Of a DNA stretch of 64,000 bases, positions 36,808 to 45,037 are shown in pieces. Both the position numbers and the translations under genes were made by a program. The stretch covers positions 47,159 to 111,158 of the forward strand of contig PLXW01000039.1 of the NCBI GenBank assembly GCA_003151595.1, written 5' to 3'. Numbering within the stretch: the stretch's first letter is position 1; every line of letters starts with the position of its first letter. This stretch comes from Myxococcales bacterium. Lineage in GTDB: Bacteria; Myxococcota; Polyangia; Polyangiales; Polyangiaceae. The notes beneath the pieces are model-generated. The model was not told the DNA's origin, searched no databases, and worked only from the letters and a program-made list of their open reading frames with translations.

Positions 36808-38214
36808 GTTTTGCTTGTGCTTCCTAGCACCTGCGCGTGATTTCGGAATCTCCTTCTTAGTGTCTGCCGCCGCGTTTGCCGCCGTGAACGCGGCGGCAAG
36901 CTCGCCCAGCTCGGGGATCGCGAGGTGCAACGGCACCGGCGAACCGAGGCCCGCTTCTGCCACGGTCCGCGCGACACGTCGATACCTGTTCACCATCGTG
37001 GACGACTTGTGCCCGGTCCGATCCATGACCCACGTCTCGGTGGCGCCGCCGGCAAGTGAGTACGTCACGAAGAATCCGCGGAGGTCGTGAACGCGAAGGG
37101 CGAGCCGGCTCTTCGATCGCGCGAACAGTTCGGCGCGGGCCACGCCAGCGTCGCGCACGAAGTGCTCCCGGTAGAAGTCGGCGAGCCCGTCTATCGCGAT
37201 GCGCTCCCCGTCGGGGCGCGTGAAGAAGAGGTCGTCATCCTTCGCACCCTTCCGATACTTCTCCGCCCACGCGCGAAGAGCGATCATGACGTCGGCACCG
37301 AACCGCGGCGCGCGCGGGTCGTCCGTCTTGTTTTCGTCGAGCGTGATGATGCCGCGCACGAGGTCGACGTCCTTCTTCGCGAGCCCTGCCGCTTCATCGG
37401 CGCGGAAGCCGCTGCGCGCGAGGAACCCGAAGAACACGCGCCAGTGGACGTCGTACTTCGTGCAGCCGAGCGTGGTCGCCTCTTCGTCAGGGTAGAGGAG
37501 CCCCTTCGCCTTGTTGTTCGGCACACGGGGCAGCCAGCCCGACGGGAGCGGAGTCGCCTTGATGATGCGCGCGGGATACGCCGCGAGCTTGAGCGTCCGG
37601 GCGATGAGCTGCGCGTACTGACGGCGCCCACCGGGGTCGAGCGCCTTCACGTCGCGGCCAGCCCGCGTGCGGCGCACTTCGTCGAGCCGGCGCATTGCAT
37701 CGTCAGCGTGGTCGAGCGTGAACGCGACGAGCGGCACGTTGCCGATCAGGTCGGCGAGCACGCCGAAGCGGTACTCGTCGTCGCGAACGCTCTTCTTCTC
37801 CTCTACGTGCGACGGGAAGCGCGTGCGTAGCGTGCCGTCCGTCCACGTCTCGGCGAACTTGGCGAAAGTGATCGGCCCCCTCCCGTCATCCTTCGGAGTC
37901 ATGCGCTCGAAGTGATCGCCGACGATCGCGTCGACCTTGCGTGCGAGCGCGGTGAGCGTCTCCGCGTCGGCCTCCGCGCCGATCTCGACCACCTTGTCGA
38001 TGAAGTCGAACTGACCGGCCGAACGTAGGCGGTTCACGTGAGCTTGTACGACGTGAGCGCGCTCCACCGCGTCGGCGAGTGACGTGCACCACGGGAGCAT
38101 CTTCGATGGGCGCTTCTGCGGAGCGACCGTTACGCGAATGAAGAACCGACCGCGCGATTCGTACGCGCCGCCAGCGGAGTCGCGGATCCTCGGATTCGGC
38201 TTCCCGTCGCTCAT
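36763..38214 (-). CDS. Tyrosine-family integrase, prophage (truncated) form
   Basis: In the integrated state it has 483 aa. All catalytic residues are present: R271 (SGFRADEAAGL), K296 (DENKTDDPR), H376 and R379 (VHDLRGFF), H402 (TGHKSS) and the nucleophile Y411 (VNRYRRV). Residues from ~469 on are read from the tRNA-Lys core (LVAQLVELRTFN), and the last Pro plus the TAG stop come from chromosomal tRNA sequence. In the circular element the same frame would continue for 92 more residues (see 50869-51171). It integrates and probably excises the element at tRNA-Lys. Its start overlaps the RHH gene stop (ATGA). Confidence 0.95.
   Translation of the reverse strand: MSDGKPNPRIRDSAGGAYESRGRFFIRVTVAPQKRPSKMLPWCTSLADAVERAHVVQAHVNRLRSAGQFDFIDKVVEIGAEADAETLTALARKVDAIVGDHFERMTPKDDGRGPITFAKFAETWTDGTLRTRFPSHVEEKKSVRDDEYRFGVLADLIGNVPLVAFTLDHADDAMRRLDEVRRTRAGRDVKALDPGGRRQYAQLIARTLKLAAYPARIIKATPLPSGWLPRVPNNKAKGLLYPDEEATTLGCTKYDVHWRVFFGFLARSGFRADEAAGLAKKDVDLVRGIITLDENKTDDPRAPRFGADVMIALRAWAEKYRKGAKDDDLFFTRPDGERIAIDGLADFYREHFVRDAGVARAELFARSKSRLALRVHDLRGFFVTYSLAGGATETWVMDRTGHKSSTMVNRYRRVARTVAEAGLGSPVPLHLAIPELGELAAAFTAANAAADTKKEIPKSRAGARKHKQNGLVAQLVELRTFNP
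36769..36809. repeat. attL core, 41-bp direct repeat
   Basis: This is identical over 41 bp to 51148-51188. It begins ATTAAAAGTCCGCAGCTCT and ends CCAGCCCGT, covering the 5' half of tRNA-Lys from the anticodon arm plus 2 bp upstream of the gene. Flanking bases differ at both ends. It marks the left boundary of the element. Confidence 0.95.
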
Positions 38215-38387
38215 CGGCTGCTCCCCTTCGTCTTCTTTTCGCCGAACCGCTCAGCGTGAGCGCGCCGCACAAGCATGCGCACAACATCCGAGGAGGACAG
38301 ACCGTCCACTTCGGCTAGCCGCGCCAGCATCGCCCGCTCGTCTCGGGACATTCGGCACGTCACTACGGTCACTCGTTCGTCTGTCAT
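38211..38387 (-). CDS. Ribbon-helix-helix (CopG-like) regulator
   Basis: This is a 58-aa protein: strand RVTVVTCRMS, then helices RDERAMLARLAEVDG and SSSDVVRMLVRRAH, the classic CopG/Arc ribbon-helix-helix pattern, with a basic tail. It is directly coupled to the integrase gene (ATGA), so it may act as excisionase or integrase repressor. An inverted repeat just upstream (38396-38419) may be its own operator. The shorter start at 38387 is chosen because the fold begins there. Confidence 0.75.
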   Translation of the reverse strand: MTDERVTVVTCRMSRDERAMLARLAEVDGLSSSDVVRMLVRRAHAERFGEKKTKGSSR

Positions 38388-38395
38388 GTGTAATA

Positions 38396-38419
38396 CGTTG
38401 CATCGTAGGTCACGCAACG
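38396..38419. promoter_or_regulatory. Inverted repeat upstream of the RHH-integrase pair
   Basis: CGTTGC, 12 bp, GCAACG: perfect 6-bp arms ending 9 bp before the RHH start codon. It also overlaps the stop region of the upstream gene. Size and position fit an autoregulatory site for a small dimeric repressor. Confidence 0.45.
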
Positions 38420-38420
38420 G

Positions 38421-38855
38421 CTAGTTCAGGCTCTCTCGGAGCTTCGCAAGGCGTGCGTCGTCGGCGCCGACGCGGACCATGACGGCGTCGAGCGTCTCGG
38501 AGAAGCGCGCCATCTCTTCCGCGACCTCGTGCAGAAAGACCCGAGGCAAGCGACCGTGGTTACTGCGCGCGACGATGAGCGCCGCCGAGAAAAAGCTCTC
38601 CAGCTTGAGCCAATCGTACACGGGGGAATTTTCGCCCCCGTGTCCCCCGCAGACTTCGTCGCATGCGAGGTTCCACCTCTCGTCTCCGACCTTCTTCATC
38701 CACTTGTGCGAGAACTCGATCATCCTCTTCACGTGCTTCCGGTACATCCGCACTCGCTTCAGCGCCTCTCGCATCGCCTTGGGCGCATCCTTGCGCGGCA
38801 CAGTGCCTACGCGGAAGGCTGCCGTTATCGAGTCTCGCTTTGATCCCGTCGTCAT
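38421..38855 (-). CDS. Hypothetical element protein
   Basis: This is a 144-aa protein: basic helical N-terminus (PKAMREALKRVRMYRKHVKRMI), a central WNLACDEVCGGHGGENSP segment with two cysteines, and an acidic helical end. Its start overlaps the stop of the preceding gene (ATGA); the longer frame upstream is that gene's shadow. The domain is not recognised. Confidence 0.65.
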   Translation of the reverse strand: MTTGSKRDSITAAFRVGTVPRKDAPKAMREALKRVRMYRKHVKRMIEFSHKWMKKVGDERWNLACDEVCGGHGGENSPVYDWLKLESFFSAALIVARSNHGRLPRVFLHEVAEEMARFSETLDAVMVRVGADDARLAKLRESLN

Positions 38856-39199
38856 GGTTCGCTCCCTCCCTTCCCGGCCCACGGCGCGAGCGCCTCTGTC
38901 ACGATGGCCTTGGCCTTCGCATCGCCGCCCTTCGCGAGCTGCTCCAGCGCCGTCTTGAACTTGTGCGCGCGATACCGCTCGCCCCGGTGCTCGACGAGCG
39001 CGTGCATGTACTCGCTGGCGTCGTACGCGAGCGGCACGCGGATCGCGCGCTTGGCTCCGTCGAGCTTCGTCCACTCGCCGCTCTCGACCAGCTCACCGCC
39101 CGGTCCGTGCAGCGTCCACTTGCCAGTCTTCGAGTCGACGCGGATCTCCACGATCGTCGGATCGGTCCTCTTCTTCGCCGCCGTCTTGTTCGCGCCCAT
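38852..39199 (-). CDS. Hypothetical element protein
   Basis: This is a 115-aa protein with a Lys-rich start (GANKTAAKKRTDPTIVEIRV), then a small beta-rich part (KTGKWTLHGPGGELVESGEW), and helices with HRGERYRAHKFK. Met at 39199 is chosen over 39256 because the extra residues are low-complexity. It is coupled to the next gene by ATGA. Function is unknown. Confidence 0.6.
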   Translation of the reverse strand: MGANKTAAKKRTDPTIVEIRVDSKTGKWTLHGPGGELVESGEWTKLDGAKRAIRVPLAYDASEYMHALVEHRGERYRAHKFKTALEQLAKGGDAKAKAIVTEALAPWAGKGGSEP

Positions 39200-39252
39200 C
39201 GTCCTTTTCCTTTTTCCTTCGGCTCGAATCCTCTCCGCGCCCCCAGCGAGAA

Positions 39253-40329
39253 TCACTCGTCCAACTCGGGGTCCTTGTCGTTCGCCGTAGACATGAACGG
39301 CATCAGCAGCTGCTTCTCAAACTTGGGGTGAACGCGGTCGAGCTTCGTCAGGAACCAGTTCCAGTCATCCGCGAGCTTCATGATCGTCGTGACCGACGCG
39401 AGGTGCTCCTTGAGAGCCAAGTAGCCCTTGTCCCTGGTCAGAGCCTGATGGAACTTGAACTTCAAACGGCCCTTCTCGTCGCGCGGGATGATCTCCTGCA
39501 GCCGCTGCAGCACACCAGGCGCGAGCCTCTTGTAGACGATGTCCGTGGTCCACTTGCCGACCACGCCAGGCCTCTTCTCGAACTTCGTGGCATCCCATCC
39601 GCGGAGGCGGAACATCTCCTGATAGAAGTCGTCCTCGAACATCTTCTCCCAGGCGGCCAGCTCCTTGGTGACGAGGGATTCGAGGTACCGCGCAAGCGCG
39701 AACCGCGATCGTTCGAACTGCGCCCCGGTGGCCTCGTCGATCAGAGCTGCAATGCCGATGTTGACGAAGCCGCGGCGGAGGATCTCAGCCTTGTCTGCAG
39801 TCTGACGTTGCCGCGGGCTCAGCACGCCCGCGTCTCGCGCCTCGATCCACACGTCGAGAATCATCTGCAGTGCCTCTGCAGGTAGTCCTTTGGAGATCCC
39901 GATCCCGCTGGTACCGCCCGCTACTTGGTACGCGATGGGCTGCGACAGCATCTCCTGCAGCGCAGGCGTGATGTAGCGGTGCAGAACTGCCGGCGACACG
40001 GACCGGTGAATCCCTGTGGCTTCAGACTTCCCTGCAGCGTCTCGCTGCGAGTAGTAGCCGCTGTACCCGCGTCCAAGGGCGGACAGAATCGCGCTTTCCG
40101 AGAGTACGCGCCGACCATCCGGCAGATTTGCGCACGGGATCTCTGCATTCCCGATCTTCAACGTCCCGATGTGCGCCGCCTTGATGGGCTTGTCGCGCCA
40201 CCGCGCGAGCGCCCCCTTCTTCGCGATCGCACTCTTCTCCTCTGCAGTCAGCGCCTCGGCCCTAGCGTCGCCGCCCTTCGAGGCGATCTCCGTCGGCGTC
40301 GGCTTGCCCCTCACCATCTTCTTTGCCAT
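39253..40329 (-). CDS. P63C-domain phage/mobile-element protein
   Basis: This is a 358-aa protein. The N-terminus is a Lys/Ala-rich 'GGxARAxxLT..AxxGAxARW' segment (ASKGGDARAEALTAEEKSAI). The middle has GYSGYYSQRD and LPAEALQMILDVWIEAR. The C-terminal ~130 residues hold INIGI-type ALIDEATG and WEKMFEDDFYQEMFRLRGW, the recognisable P63C core of phage proteins of unknown activity. It is the first gene after the operator-like region at 40353-40417 and leads the P63C-integrase operon. The start at 40329 is favoured over 40377. Confidence 0.82.
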   Translation of the reverse strand: MAKKMVRGKPTPTEIASKGGDARAEALTAEEKSAIAKKGALARWRDKPIKAAHIGTLKIGNAEIPCANLPDGRRVLSESAILSALGRGYSGYYSQRDAAGKSEATGIHRSVSPAVLHRYITPALQEMLSQPIAYQVAGGTSGIGISKGLPAEALQMILDVWIEARDAGVLSPRQRQTADKAEILRRGFVNIGIAALIDEATGAQFERSRFALARYLESLVTKELAAWEKMFEDDFYQEMFRLRGWDATKFEKRPGVVGKWTTDIVYKRLAPGVLQRLQEIIPRDEKGRLKFKFHQALTRDKGYLALKEHLASVTTIMKLADDWNWFLTKLDRVHPKFEKQLLMPFMSTANDKDPELDE

Positions 40330-40352
40330 CGCGTGCCCTCTTTTGTCGAAGA

Positions 40353-40417
40353 GAAGCAAGCATGACGACTGAAGCAAGCATTGTCAATGTGCTTGCTTAT
40401 GTGACGTGTGCTTGCTG
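40353..40417 (-). promoter_or_regulatory. Promoter with four GCAAGCA half-sites
   Basis: GAAGCAAGCA occurs at 40353 and 40371 and its inverse TGCTTGCT at 40390 and 40409, giving two direct and two inverted half-sites with ~18-19 bp spacing. On the minus strand a consensus TTGACA (40387-40382) lies between the inner pair, a good -35 for the leftward P63C-integrase operon. A repressor bound here would cover the promoter. Confidence 0.6.
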
Positions 40418-40480
40418 ATTCGGACGTGCCCGTCCCGTTCGTGCCTCACGTCGCGCAAGCCGCGCGATCACCGACGAGCG

Positions 40481-40747
40481 TCACCCGGCTTGGCGCGTCT
40501 TCGTTCCGCGAAATGTGATCCGCCCGCGCGTGAGATCGTACGCGCTCACCTCGACCGTCACGACGTCGCCCGGCAAGACGCGCACGCGGTTCTTCGCCAT
40601 CCGTCCCGAGAGCTTGCACAGCACTTCGCCCGCGAGAGGGGGCGAGAGCCGCACGCGATAAAAGCCTCCCTTGAACTCTTGCTCGCCTCGAAGACGAGCG
40701 CGCATGCGAGCGAGGTAAGCCTCGCGGTCGATCTCGGCGCGCGTCAT
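40481..40747 (-). CDS. IF-1-like S1-domain protein encoded by the element
   Basis: This is an 88-aa protein. Residues 45-80 match bacterial initiation factor IF-1 almost block for block: [17 protein letters not shown], then [19 protein letters not shown]. The N-terminal ~28 residues are different and helical ([16 protein letters not shown]), while FYRVRL fits the second IF-1 strand. IF-1 binds the ribosomal A site; this homologue could bias translation, or simply bind nucleic acid through its OB fold. It is the last gene of the terminase operon and is coupled (ATGA) to the 34-aa ORF before it. Confidence 0.85.
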   Translation of the reverse strand: MTRAEIDREAYLARMRARLRGEQEFKGGFYRVRLSPPLAGEVLCKLSGRMAKNRVRVLPGDVVTVEVSAYDLTRGRITFRGTKTRQAG

Positions 40748-40848
40748 CGCGACTCCGTCGAGAGTGCGCGCGTTGGCGTTGCGCAGTTGTCGGTCAGCGC
40801 CGCCGTGGCGAGGACCATCGCGGCGAGAGCGAGGGCGAAGCGGATCAT
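40744..40848 (-). CDS. Small 34-aa hydrophobic peptide
   Basis: [19 protein letters not shown] forms a signal-like or membrane helix, then a 15-residue polar tail with one Cys. Both ends are overlapped: its ATG overlaps the upstream stop and its stop overlaps the IF-1-like start (ATGA at each side), which is the main evidence that it is translated. There is no proper lipobox. It could be a tiny membrane peptide or only a coupling leader. Confidence 0.5.
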   Translation of the reverse strand: MIRFALALAAMVLATAALTDNCATPTRALSTESR

Positions 40849-41300
40849 CGTCGCCTCCGTTCGCGGCGCGCTCGATCTGCGGCGGTGAGCGGTGCGTCGA
40901 TGTTCGAGATGCCCTCTCGCATGCCGGCCATGATGGCGTCGTGAGTGCTCGACGCGCTCAGCGACGACGTAGGGAACATGACGCCCGCGGCGCGAGCGGC
41001 CTCGGCGACGACGACGGCCGCTTCTTCTCTCGCGCCCGCATCGGCGAGGATCCGATCGAGCGTCTCCAGCTCTTGATGGATCTCGCGACGGCGCTGGAGG
41101 GAGACGAGGACGGTCCCCGCGTCGACGTCCTCGTCTTGCTCCAGTTGGTGCAATTCCCTCCTGAGCGCGATCTGCTCGGAGGTCGCAGTGAGCGTGGCGC
41201 GCGAAGCGTCCCGATACACGTCGAGGAGCTTGCCGACCCGCTCTGGTCGCGGATCGGCGAACGTCGCGAGCGCGCGGTGTGCAAGGGGGGGCGTGCTCAC
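40845..41300 (-). CDS. Hypothetical helical element protein
   Basis: This is a 151-aa protein starting at GTG (GTGA overlap with the preceding gene). It is almost entirely helical and charged, with a long coiled-coil-like stretch around [24 protein letters not shown]. It lies in the terminase operon. No family is recognised. Confidence 0.65.
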   Translation of the reverse strand: MSTPPLAHRALATFADPRPERVGKLLDVYRDASRATLTATSEQIALRRELHQLEQDEDVDAGTVLVSLQRRREIHQELETLDRILADAGAREEAAVVVAEAARAAGVMFPTSSLSASSTHDAIMAGMREGISNIDAPLTAADRARRERRRR

Positions 41301-41623
41301 GGCGCGTCCGCCTCTGCGGCCTTCGCGCGCAGCTCCGCTTCGAGCTTCCTCTGCCGCGCAAAGAGGCGCGCCTTCCCGTCGGCCGTGACGTGAGCCCACG
41401 GGAGGTGCGGCTGATGCACCGACCGACCCGGCGCCCACGTCTTGCCAAGGCCCGCCCACACGGCGTCGAGGACGGCGAGATCGTTATCGACGTGGAGGAG
41501 TCGACCGCGAACCGCTTCGATCACGGAGTCCAGGTCCGTGACGCCGTCCGAGTCGCGCGTCTGAAGCACGCTCGTCCAGACGTCGTCGACCGCGCTCTCC
41601 AGCTCTTCGGCCGAGTACCTCAT
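41297..41623 (-). CDS. Hypothetical element protein
   Basis: This is a 108-aa protein, acidic N-terminal half (YSAEELESAVDDVWTSVL) and basic helical C-terminus (LFARQRKLEAELRAKA). ATGA overlap with the gene before and GTGA with the gene after support translation. Function is unknown. Confidence 0.65.
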   Translation of the reverse strand: MRYSAEELESAVDDVWTSVLQTRDSDGVTDLDSVIEAVRGRLLHVDNDLAVLDAVWAGLGKTWAPGRSVHQPHLPWAHVTADGKARLFARQRKLEAELRAKAAEADAP

Positions 41624-42057
41624 CGACGCACGTTCCCGCGACCGTCGGCGTCCGTCGCGCGCATCGCGATCGCGCGCCGCTGCTCTTCCGAAAATTCGCT
41701 CGCGGCGCGCGTCGACGCGGACACCTGAGCGAAGAACGTGGGCACGTCTCGCATGCGGAACGTCCCGCGCGCTGCGCGGATCGTCGTCTCGTCCTCGTCG
41801 CGAATGCGAACTTCGGCGTCGACGAGCGTGATGCCTGCAAGCGTGGCAAGTCGGCCGACCGCTGCGAAGCCGCGGAGCTTCTCTTGCTTCACCCGCGCGA
41901 CCGCGGCGGACGTCGAGAGCGTCGTGGGCGGAGTCTCGGGCGAGGGCGCGTTGCGGAGGCGCGCCTCCGCAGAAAGGTATTCGTACGAGCGGGGCGTTGC
42001 GGTCGTCTCTCCGATGAGCAGAAAGGGATCGATGGCGCTCTTTTGAGTAGGGGGCAT
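41620..42057 (-). CDS. Hypothetical element protein
   Basis: This is a 145-aa protein: a Pro/Thr/Ser-rich first 50 residues, then helices (VARVKQEKLRGFAAVGRLA, SEFSEEQRRAIAMRATDA). It starts a coupled run of four to five small genes leading to the IF-1-like gene. A purine-rich leader (AGAGAGAAACC) precedes the ATG. No family is recognised. Confidence 0.65.
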   Translation of the reverse strand: MPPTQKSAIDPFLLIGETTATPRSYEYLSAEARLRNAPSPETPPTTLSTSAAVARVKQEKLRGFAAVGRLATLAGITLVDAEVRIRDEDETTIRAARGTFRMRDVPTFFAQVSASTRAASEFSEEQRRAIAMRATDADGRGNVRR

Positions 42058-42095
42058 TTGGTTTCTCTCTTTTCTCTTTTGATGGGGTGAGGGGT

Positions 42096-42563
42096 TCAGC
42101 GACGGGGGTTCATCGCAGCGTCGACGACGTCGACAGCGACCGCGTGGTGCGCGGCAACGTGCTCTTGCATCGTGGTGTTCCGCTCGGAGGCGAGCTGCGA
42201 GACGCGCGCCGCGTCGGGCGCGTTGGCGCCGAATTGGCGAGCGTCTTGCGGGCGCGCCGAGAGGTTTGTCGGGGCGATGCTCGTGTTCATCCCGCGCACC
42301 GCGACGGCTGCGAGCGCGTCGGTAGGTGACTCGGGTACGAGTCGCGCCCCGAGGTCAGCGTCCGGCAAATTTGACTGGGGCAAATTCGCGTAGTCGATGC
42401 CCGCCTGCTTCTCGGTTCGCTTGTCGTACTTCGCGATCTCGGCGCTGGTGTCGCGATCTGCGATGGCGCCGATCTCGTCCGCGCTCGGCGCGACGCGCGC
42501 CGGCATCGTGCCGACGTTCGTGGCGCTCATCGTTGTGGTTGTGGTCTTCGATTTCGTTTTCAT
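42096..42563 (-). CDS. Hypothetical element protein
   Basis: This is a 155-aa protein with a Lys/Thr-rich start (KTKSKTTTTT) and no hydrophobic segment. It contains Ala/Asp/Asn-rich repeats and ends VVDAAMNPRR. The larger frame extending upstream is the shadow of the terminase gene. It lies 23 bp after the terminase stop. It could be a scaffold or decoration-like protein by position only; nothing in the sequence proves it. Confidence 0.6.
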   Translation of the reverse strand: MKTKSKTTTTTMSATNVGTMPARVAPSADEIGAIADRDTSAEIAKYDKRTEKQAGIDYANLPQSNLPDADLGARLVPESPTDALAAVAVRGMNTSIAPTNLSARPQDARQFGANAPDAARVSQLASERNTTMQEHVAAHHAVAVDVVDAAMNPRR

Positions 42564-42586
42564 TGTTTGGATCTCCAGCGGTCGTT

Positions 42587-44122
42587 TCAAATGCCGACAG
42601 GTTTTCGCTCGCGCTCGTCGTCGAACCCGATCGCGCCGTACCCGCCTCTTGGATGGCCGGTCTGTTCGCGGACGGACGCGGGGAGCGGCACGCCGGCCCG
42701 GGCCTTCGCGAGCGCGTCCACGGCCATGACGAACGCGGACGCGAGGTCGCCGTGCGCGTTGCCCTTGCGGGGCGACGAGATGGTCACGCCCCCGCCCGAT
42801 GCGGGCTTGCTCACGACTGCCTTGAGCTGCGCGATGAGCCGCGCGTCGCGAGGGATTCGCACCTTGCCCTCGCGAATCAGACTTCGCACGGCCGAGTACC
42901 GCTCTGCCTTCTTTTCCGACGTCTCCGGCGAGTCGACGAGCTGCAGCCGGTGAGTGGCGAGCATCTCGCGAAGCGTCTCGGAGTTGTGCAGGTCGGTGTG
43001 GACGCTGCGCACGCCGTAGACCTTCAACGTCTCGGCGAAGTGCTCGACCACACGACTCGGGACGAGCGGCGCGCCCTTCGAGGGTCGAAGCTCGTCGGTC
43101 GCGTACAGCTCGACGACCTCGCCCACGCGCCCCGCGACCGCGAGCGCGCTCGCGTCTGAGCGAAAGCCGAAGTCCGCGCCCGCCGCGATGACGGCTCCCT
43201 TCGGGGCATCGATGCGAAGCTCGCGGCCCGCGTGCACGCACCGATCGATCGAGACGGAGTCGAAGAAGAATCCCGAGCCCGTCGACATGAACTCGGCGTC
43301 GAACTCGCGGCTCGCGTTGTCGGCGTCGCGCTCCCTCTCGCGCTGGACGATGCCGACCATTCGCTCGTCGGGCCGCATCAGCAACGTAGGGCAGTGAGCC
43401 ACCATCGCCGTCATCGGCTTGCCGAAGTCCGTGCTGAAGAAGTCGAAAACGATCCCGGCCTGCACGAACGGCGTCGACTCGATGATGATCATTCCACCAG
43501 GGACGACGCGCGGCGCGACCGCGCGGAAAAGCTCGACGTCGTTGATCGCGAAGTCCTCGTCCCTGAAGAACGCCGACTCGGTCATCTGCACCGCGACGAG
43601 CGATCGAGCGCGGAGCGCCGACCCTCCCCGCGTCGCAGGCAAGCACTCGATGCGCACGCTCCAGCCGTCGGCGCGACGGATGACGAAGCTGTCCCTCGTG
43701 ACCTCCCGCACCATCCGCGCGATGTCGGGATGCGACGTCGCCGCGCCGAGCGCGAACCGCAAGCCCTGCCGCGCCAAGCGCAGATCTGGTCCGACGACCA
43801 GCGCGCTCGCGACCTCGCCCGGCGCCAGCGCCGCCAACGGGAGCGTCAGAGCGAGGTGCAGGAGGCGAGTTGCCGCGAACCGCGTCCCGCCGACGCGCGC
43901 GCCCTTCACCTGGACGAAGACCTCTCGCGAGAGCGGCGAGAACTCGCTCACGTTCGGACCGAAGAGGCGCTTGCCCAGCTCCCTCTCTTCACCCACGAAA
44001 CTCGACGGCTCGCGCCCGTCGAAGGCGACCGCGTACAAGACCAACTGCGCGGGCGTGAACGCCACGCCCAGCGAACGCGCGAACTCGGTGAAGCTCGGGG
44101 GGCGGCTGCTACTCCTTCCCAT
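42587..44122 (-). CDS. Phage terminase large subunit (TerL)
   Basis: This is a 511-aa protein. The ATPase domain has a deviant Walker A, QVKGARVGGTR (residues 71-81), lacking the usual GK[ST] but with an upstream Lys73, as in lambda gpA. The Walker-B-like block is LVAVQMTESAFF and the coupling motif IIIESTPF (212-219). The nuclease domain (RNase-H fold) has AAGADFGFRSDAS (D317), SVHTDLHN (D377) and GNAHGDLASAF (D459), the expected three acidic residues. TerL translocates and cuts DNA during head filling. Here there is no head or portal gene with it. The start at 44122 overlaps the upstream gene by 14 bp. Confidence 0.92.
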   Translation of the reverse strand: MGRSSSRPPSFTEFARSLGVAFTPAQLVLYAVAFDGREPSSFVGEERELGKRLFGPNVSEFSPLSREVFVQVKGARVGGTRFAATRLLHLALTLPLAALAPGEVASALVVGPDLRLARQGLRFALGAATSHPDIARMVREVTRDSFVIRRADGWSVRIECLPATRGGSALRARSLVAVQMTESAFFRDEDFAINDVELFRAVAPRVVPGGMIIIESTPFVQAGIVFDFFSTDFGKPMTAMVAHCPTLLMRPDERMVGIVQRERERDADNASREFDAEFMSTGSGFFFDSVSIDRCVHAGRELRIDAPKGAVIAAGADFGFRSDASALAVAGRVGEVVELYATDELRPSKGAPLVPSRVVEHFAETLKVYGVRSVHTDLHNSETLREMLATHRLQLVDSPETSEKKAERYSAVRSLIREGKVRIPRDARLIAQLKAVVSKPASGGGVTISSPRKGNAHGDLASAFVMAVDALAKARAGVPLPASVREQTGHPRGGYGAIGFDDERERKPVGI

Positions 44123-44636
44123 CGTCGTCTCCTTCGGTCGTGACCATCCAAGACGGCGTGGGCGGAGGTCGCGCTGCCTGTTCGCGAACGGCCATCTCCC
44201 AAGCGCCCATGTCGTGCGTGCGTGCGGTCGCCGTGAGCGACGCGGCGGACTTGAACATGTCGACGTCGCCACTCGCCGCTGCGCGCTCGGCCGCGTACTC
44301 GCCCGCCGCGTACAACCACGCCGCCGCCGAGAGCATCGCGCCGACCGCGTGCGACACGCCCCCGGTCATCTCGTGCAGCTCCGCCCGCCGCTTCCTGAGC
44401 CACTCCAAACGGCGCCGGTTGTGGACCTCGAACCCCTCCGCGCAAACGATGCTCCGAGGCACGTAGCGCGAGCGTCGGGGCATCTTCGCGAGAGCGCGCG
44501 CCGCATCGGAGTCGGCCACGCGACCGCGGTCGGCTCGGCGGACGAGCGGCGCCGCTGCACCCGCTACCGCGTACGGCTGCTCATCGTCGGGAAGGACGAC
44601 CGGGCGAACCGCACCTTGCTCGCGTCGAAGGGCCAT
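44109..44636 (-). CDS. Hypothetical protein upstream of TerL (possible small-terminase analogue)
   Basis: This is a 175-aa protein, mostly helical, with basic patches (HNRRRLEWLRKRRAELHEMTGG) and Ala-rich helices. Position directly before TerL with a 14-bp overlap is where a small terminase subunit usually lies, but no TerS signature is visible. The TGATG overlap with the gene before fixes its start. Role unproven. Confidence 0.6.
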   Translation of the reverse strand: MALRREQGAVRPVVLPDDEQPYAVAGAAAPLVRRADRGRVADSDAARALAKMPRRSRYVPRSIVCAEGFEVHNRRRLEWLRKRRAELHEMTGGVSHAVGAMLSAAAWLYAAGEYAAERAAASGDVDMFKSAASLTATARTHDMGAWEMAVREQAARPPPTPSWMVTTEGDDDGKE

Positions 44637-45037
44637 CAGCTTCCCGCCCACCAGGAGGCCCACGGGTAGACCACGCCCCACGCAAGCCGCGTGTGATGGT
44701 CGAGCGCGATGGGGATCGCGAAGCCGAGCGCACCGACGAGGTTCGGCATCGACTGCGACGACGCTGCCCAAAGACCTTCGCTCGGGTCGTGCTTGCACAT
44801 CAGGTCGAGGCGACCCGCTGCGACGGCGTAGCCGCACCCCTCGGCCATCGACCACGACGCGACCCACATCGCGACGAGGACCGCGTGAGGGATCGGCCCG
44901 TCTCGCATCGCGCGCATCTCGGCGTGCGACCACGGCCACGTCATCGGCTCGCCGCCGTCGAGATCGACGATGACGCTCGGTCGCGGCGCGCGAAACGGGA
45001 CGACGTTCGAGCGCGTCTTCGTCTTCGGCTTGCTCAT
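44636..45037 (-). CDS. Hypothetical element protein
   Basis: This is a 133-aa protein: basic start (SKPKTKTRSNVVPFRAPRP), then Trp-rich helices (MWVASWSMAEGCGYAV) and a hydrophobic end (LGFAIPIALDHHTRLAWG). It could be weakly membrane-associated. ATGA overlap upstream and TGATG downstream support it. No family recognised. Confidence 0.6.
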   Translation of the reverse strand: MSKPKTKTRSNVVPFRAPRPSVIVDLDGGEPMTWPWSHAEMRAMRDGPIPHAVLVAMWVASWSMAEGCGYAVAAGRLDLMCKHDPSEGLWAASSQSMPNLVGALGFAIPIALDHHTRLAWGVVYPWASWWAGS

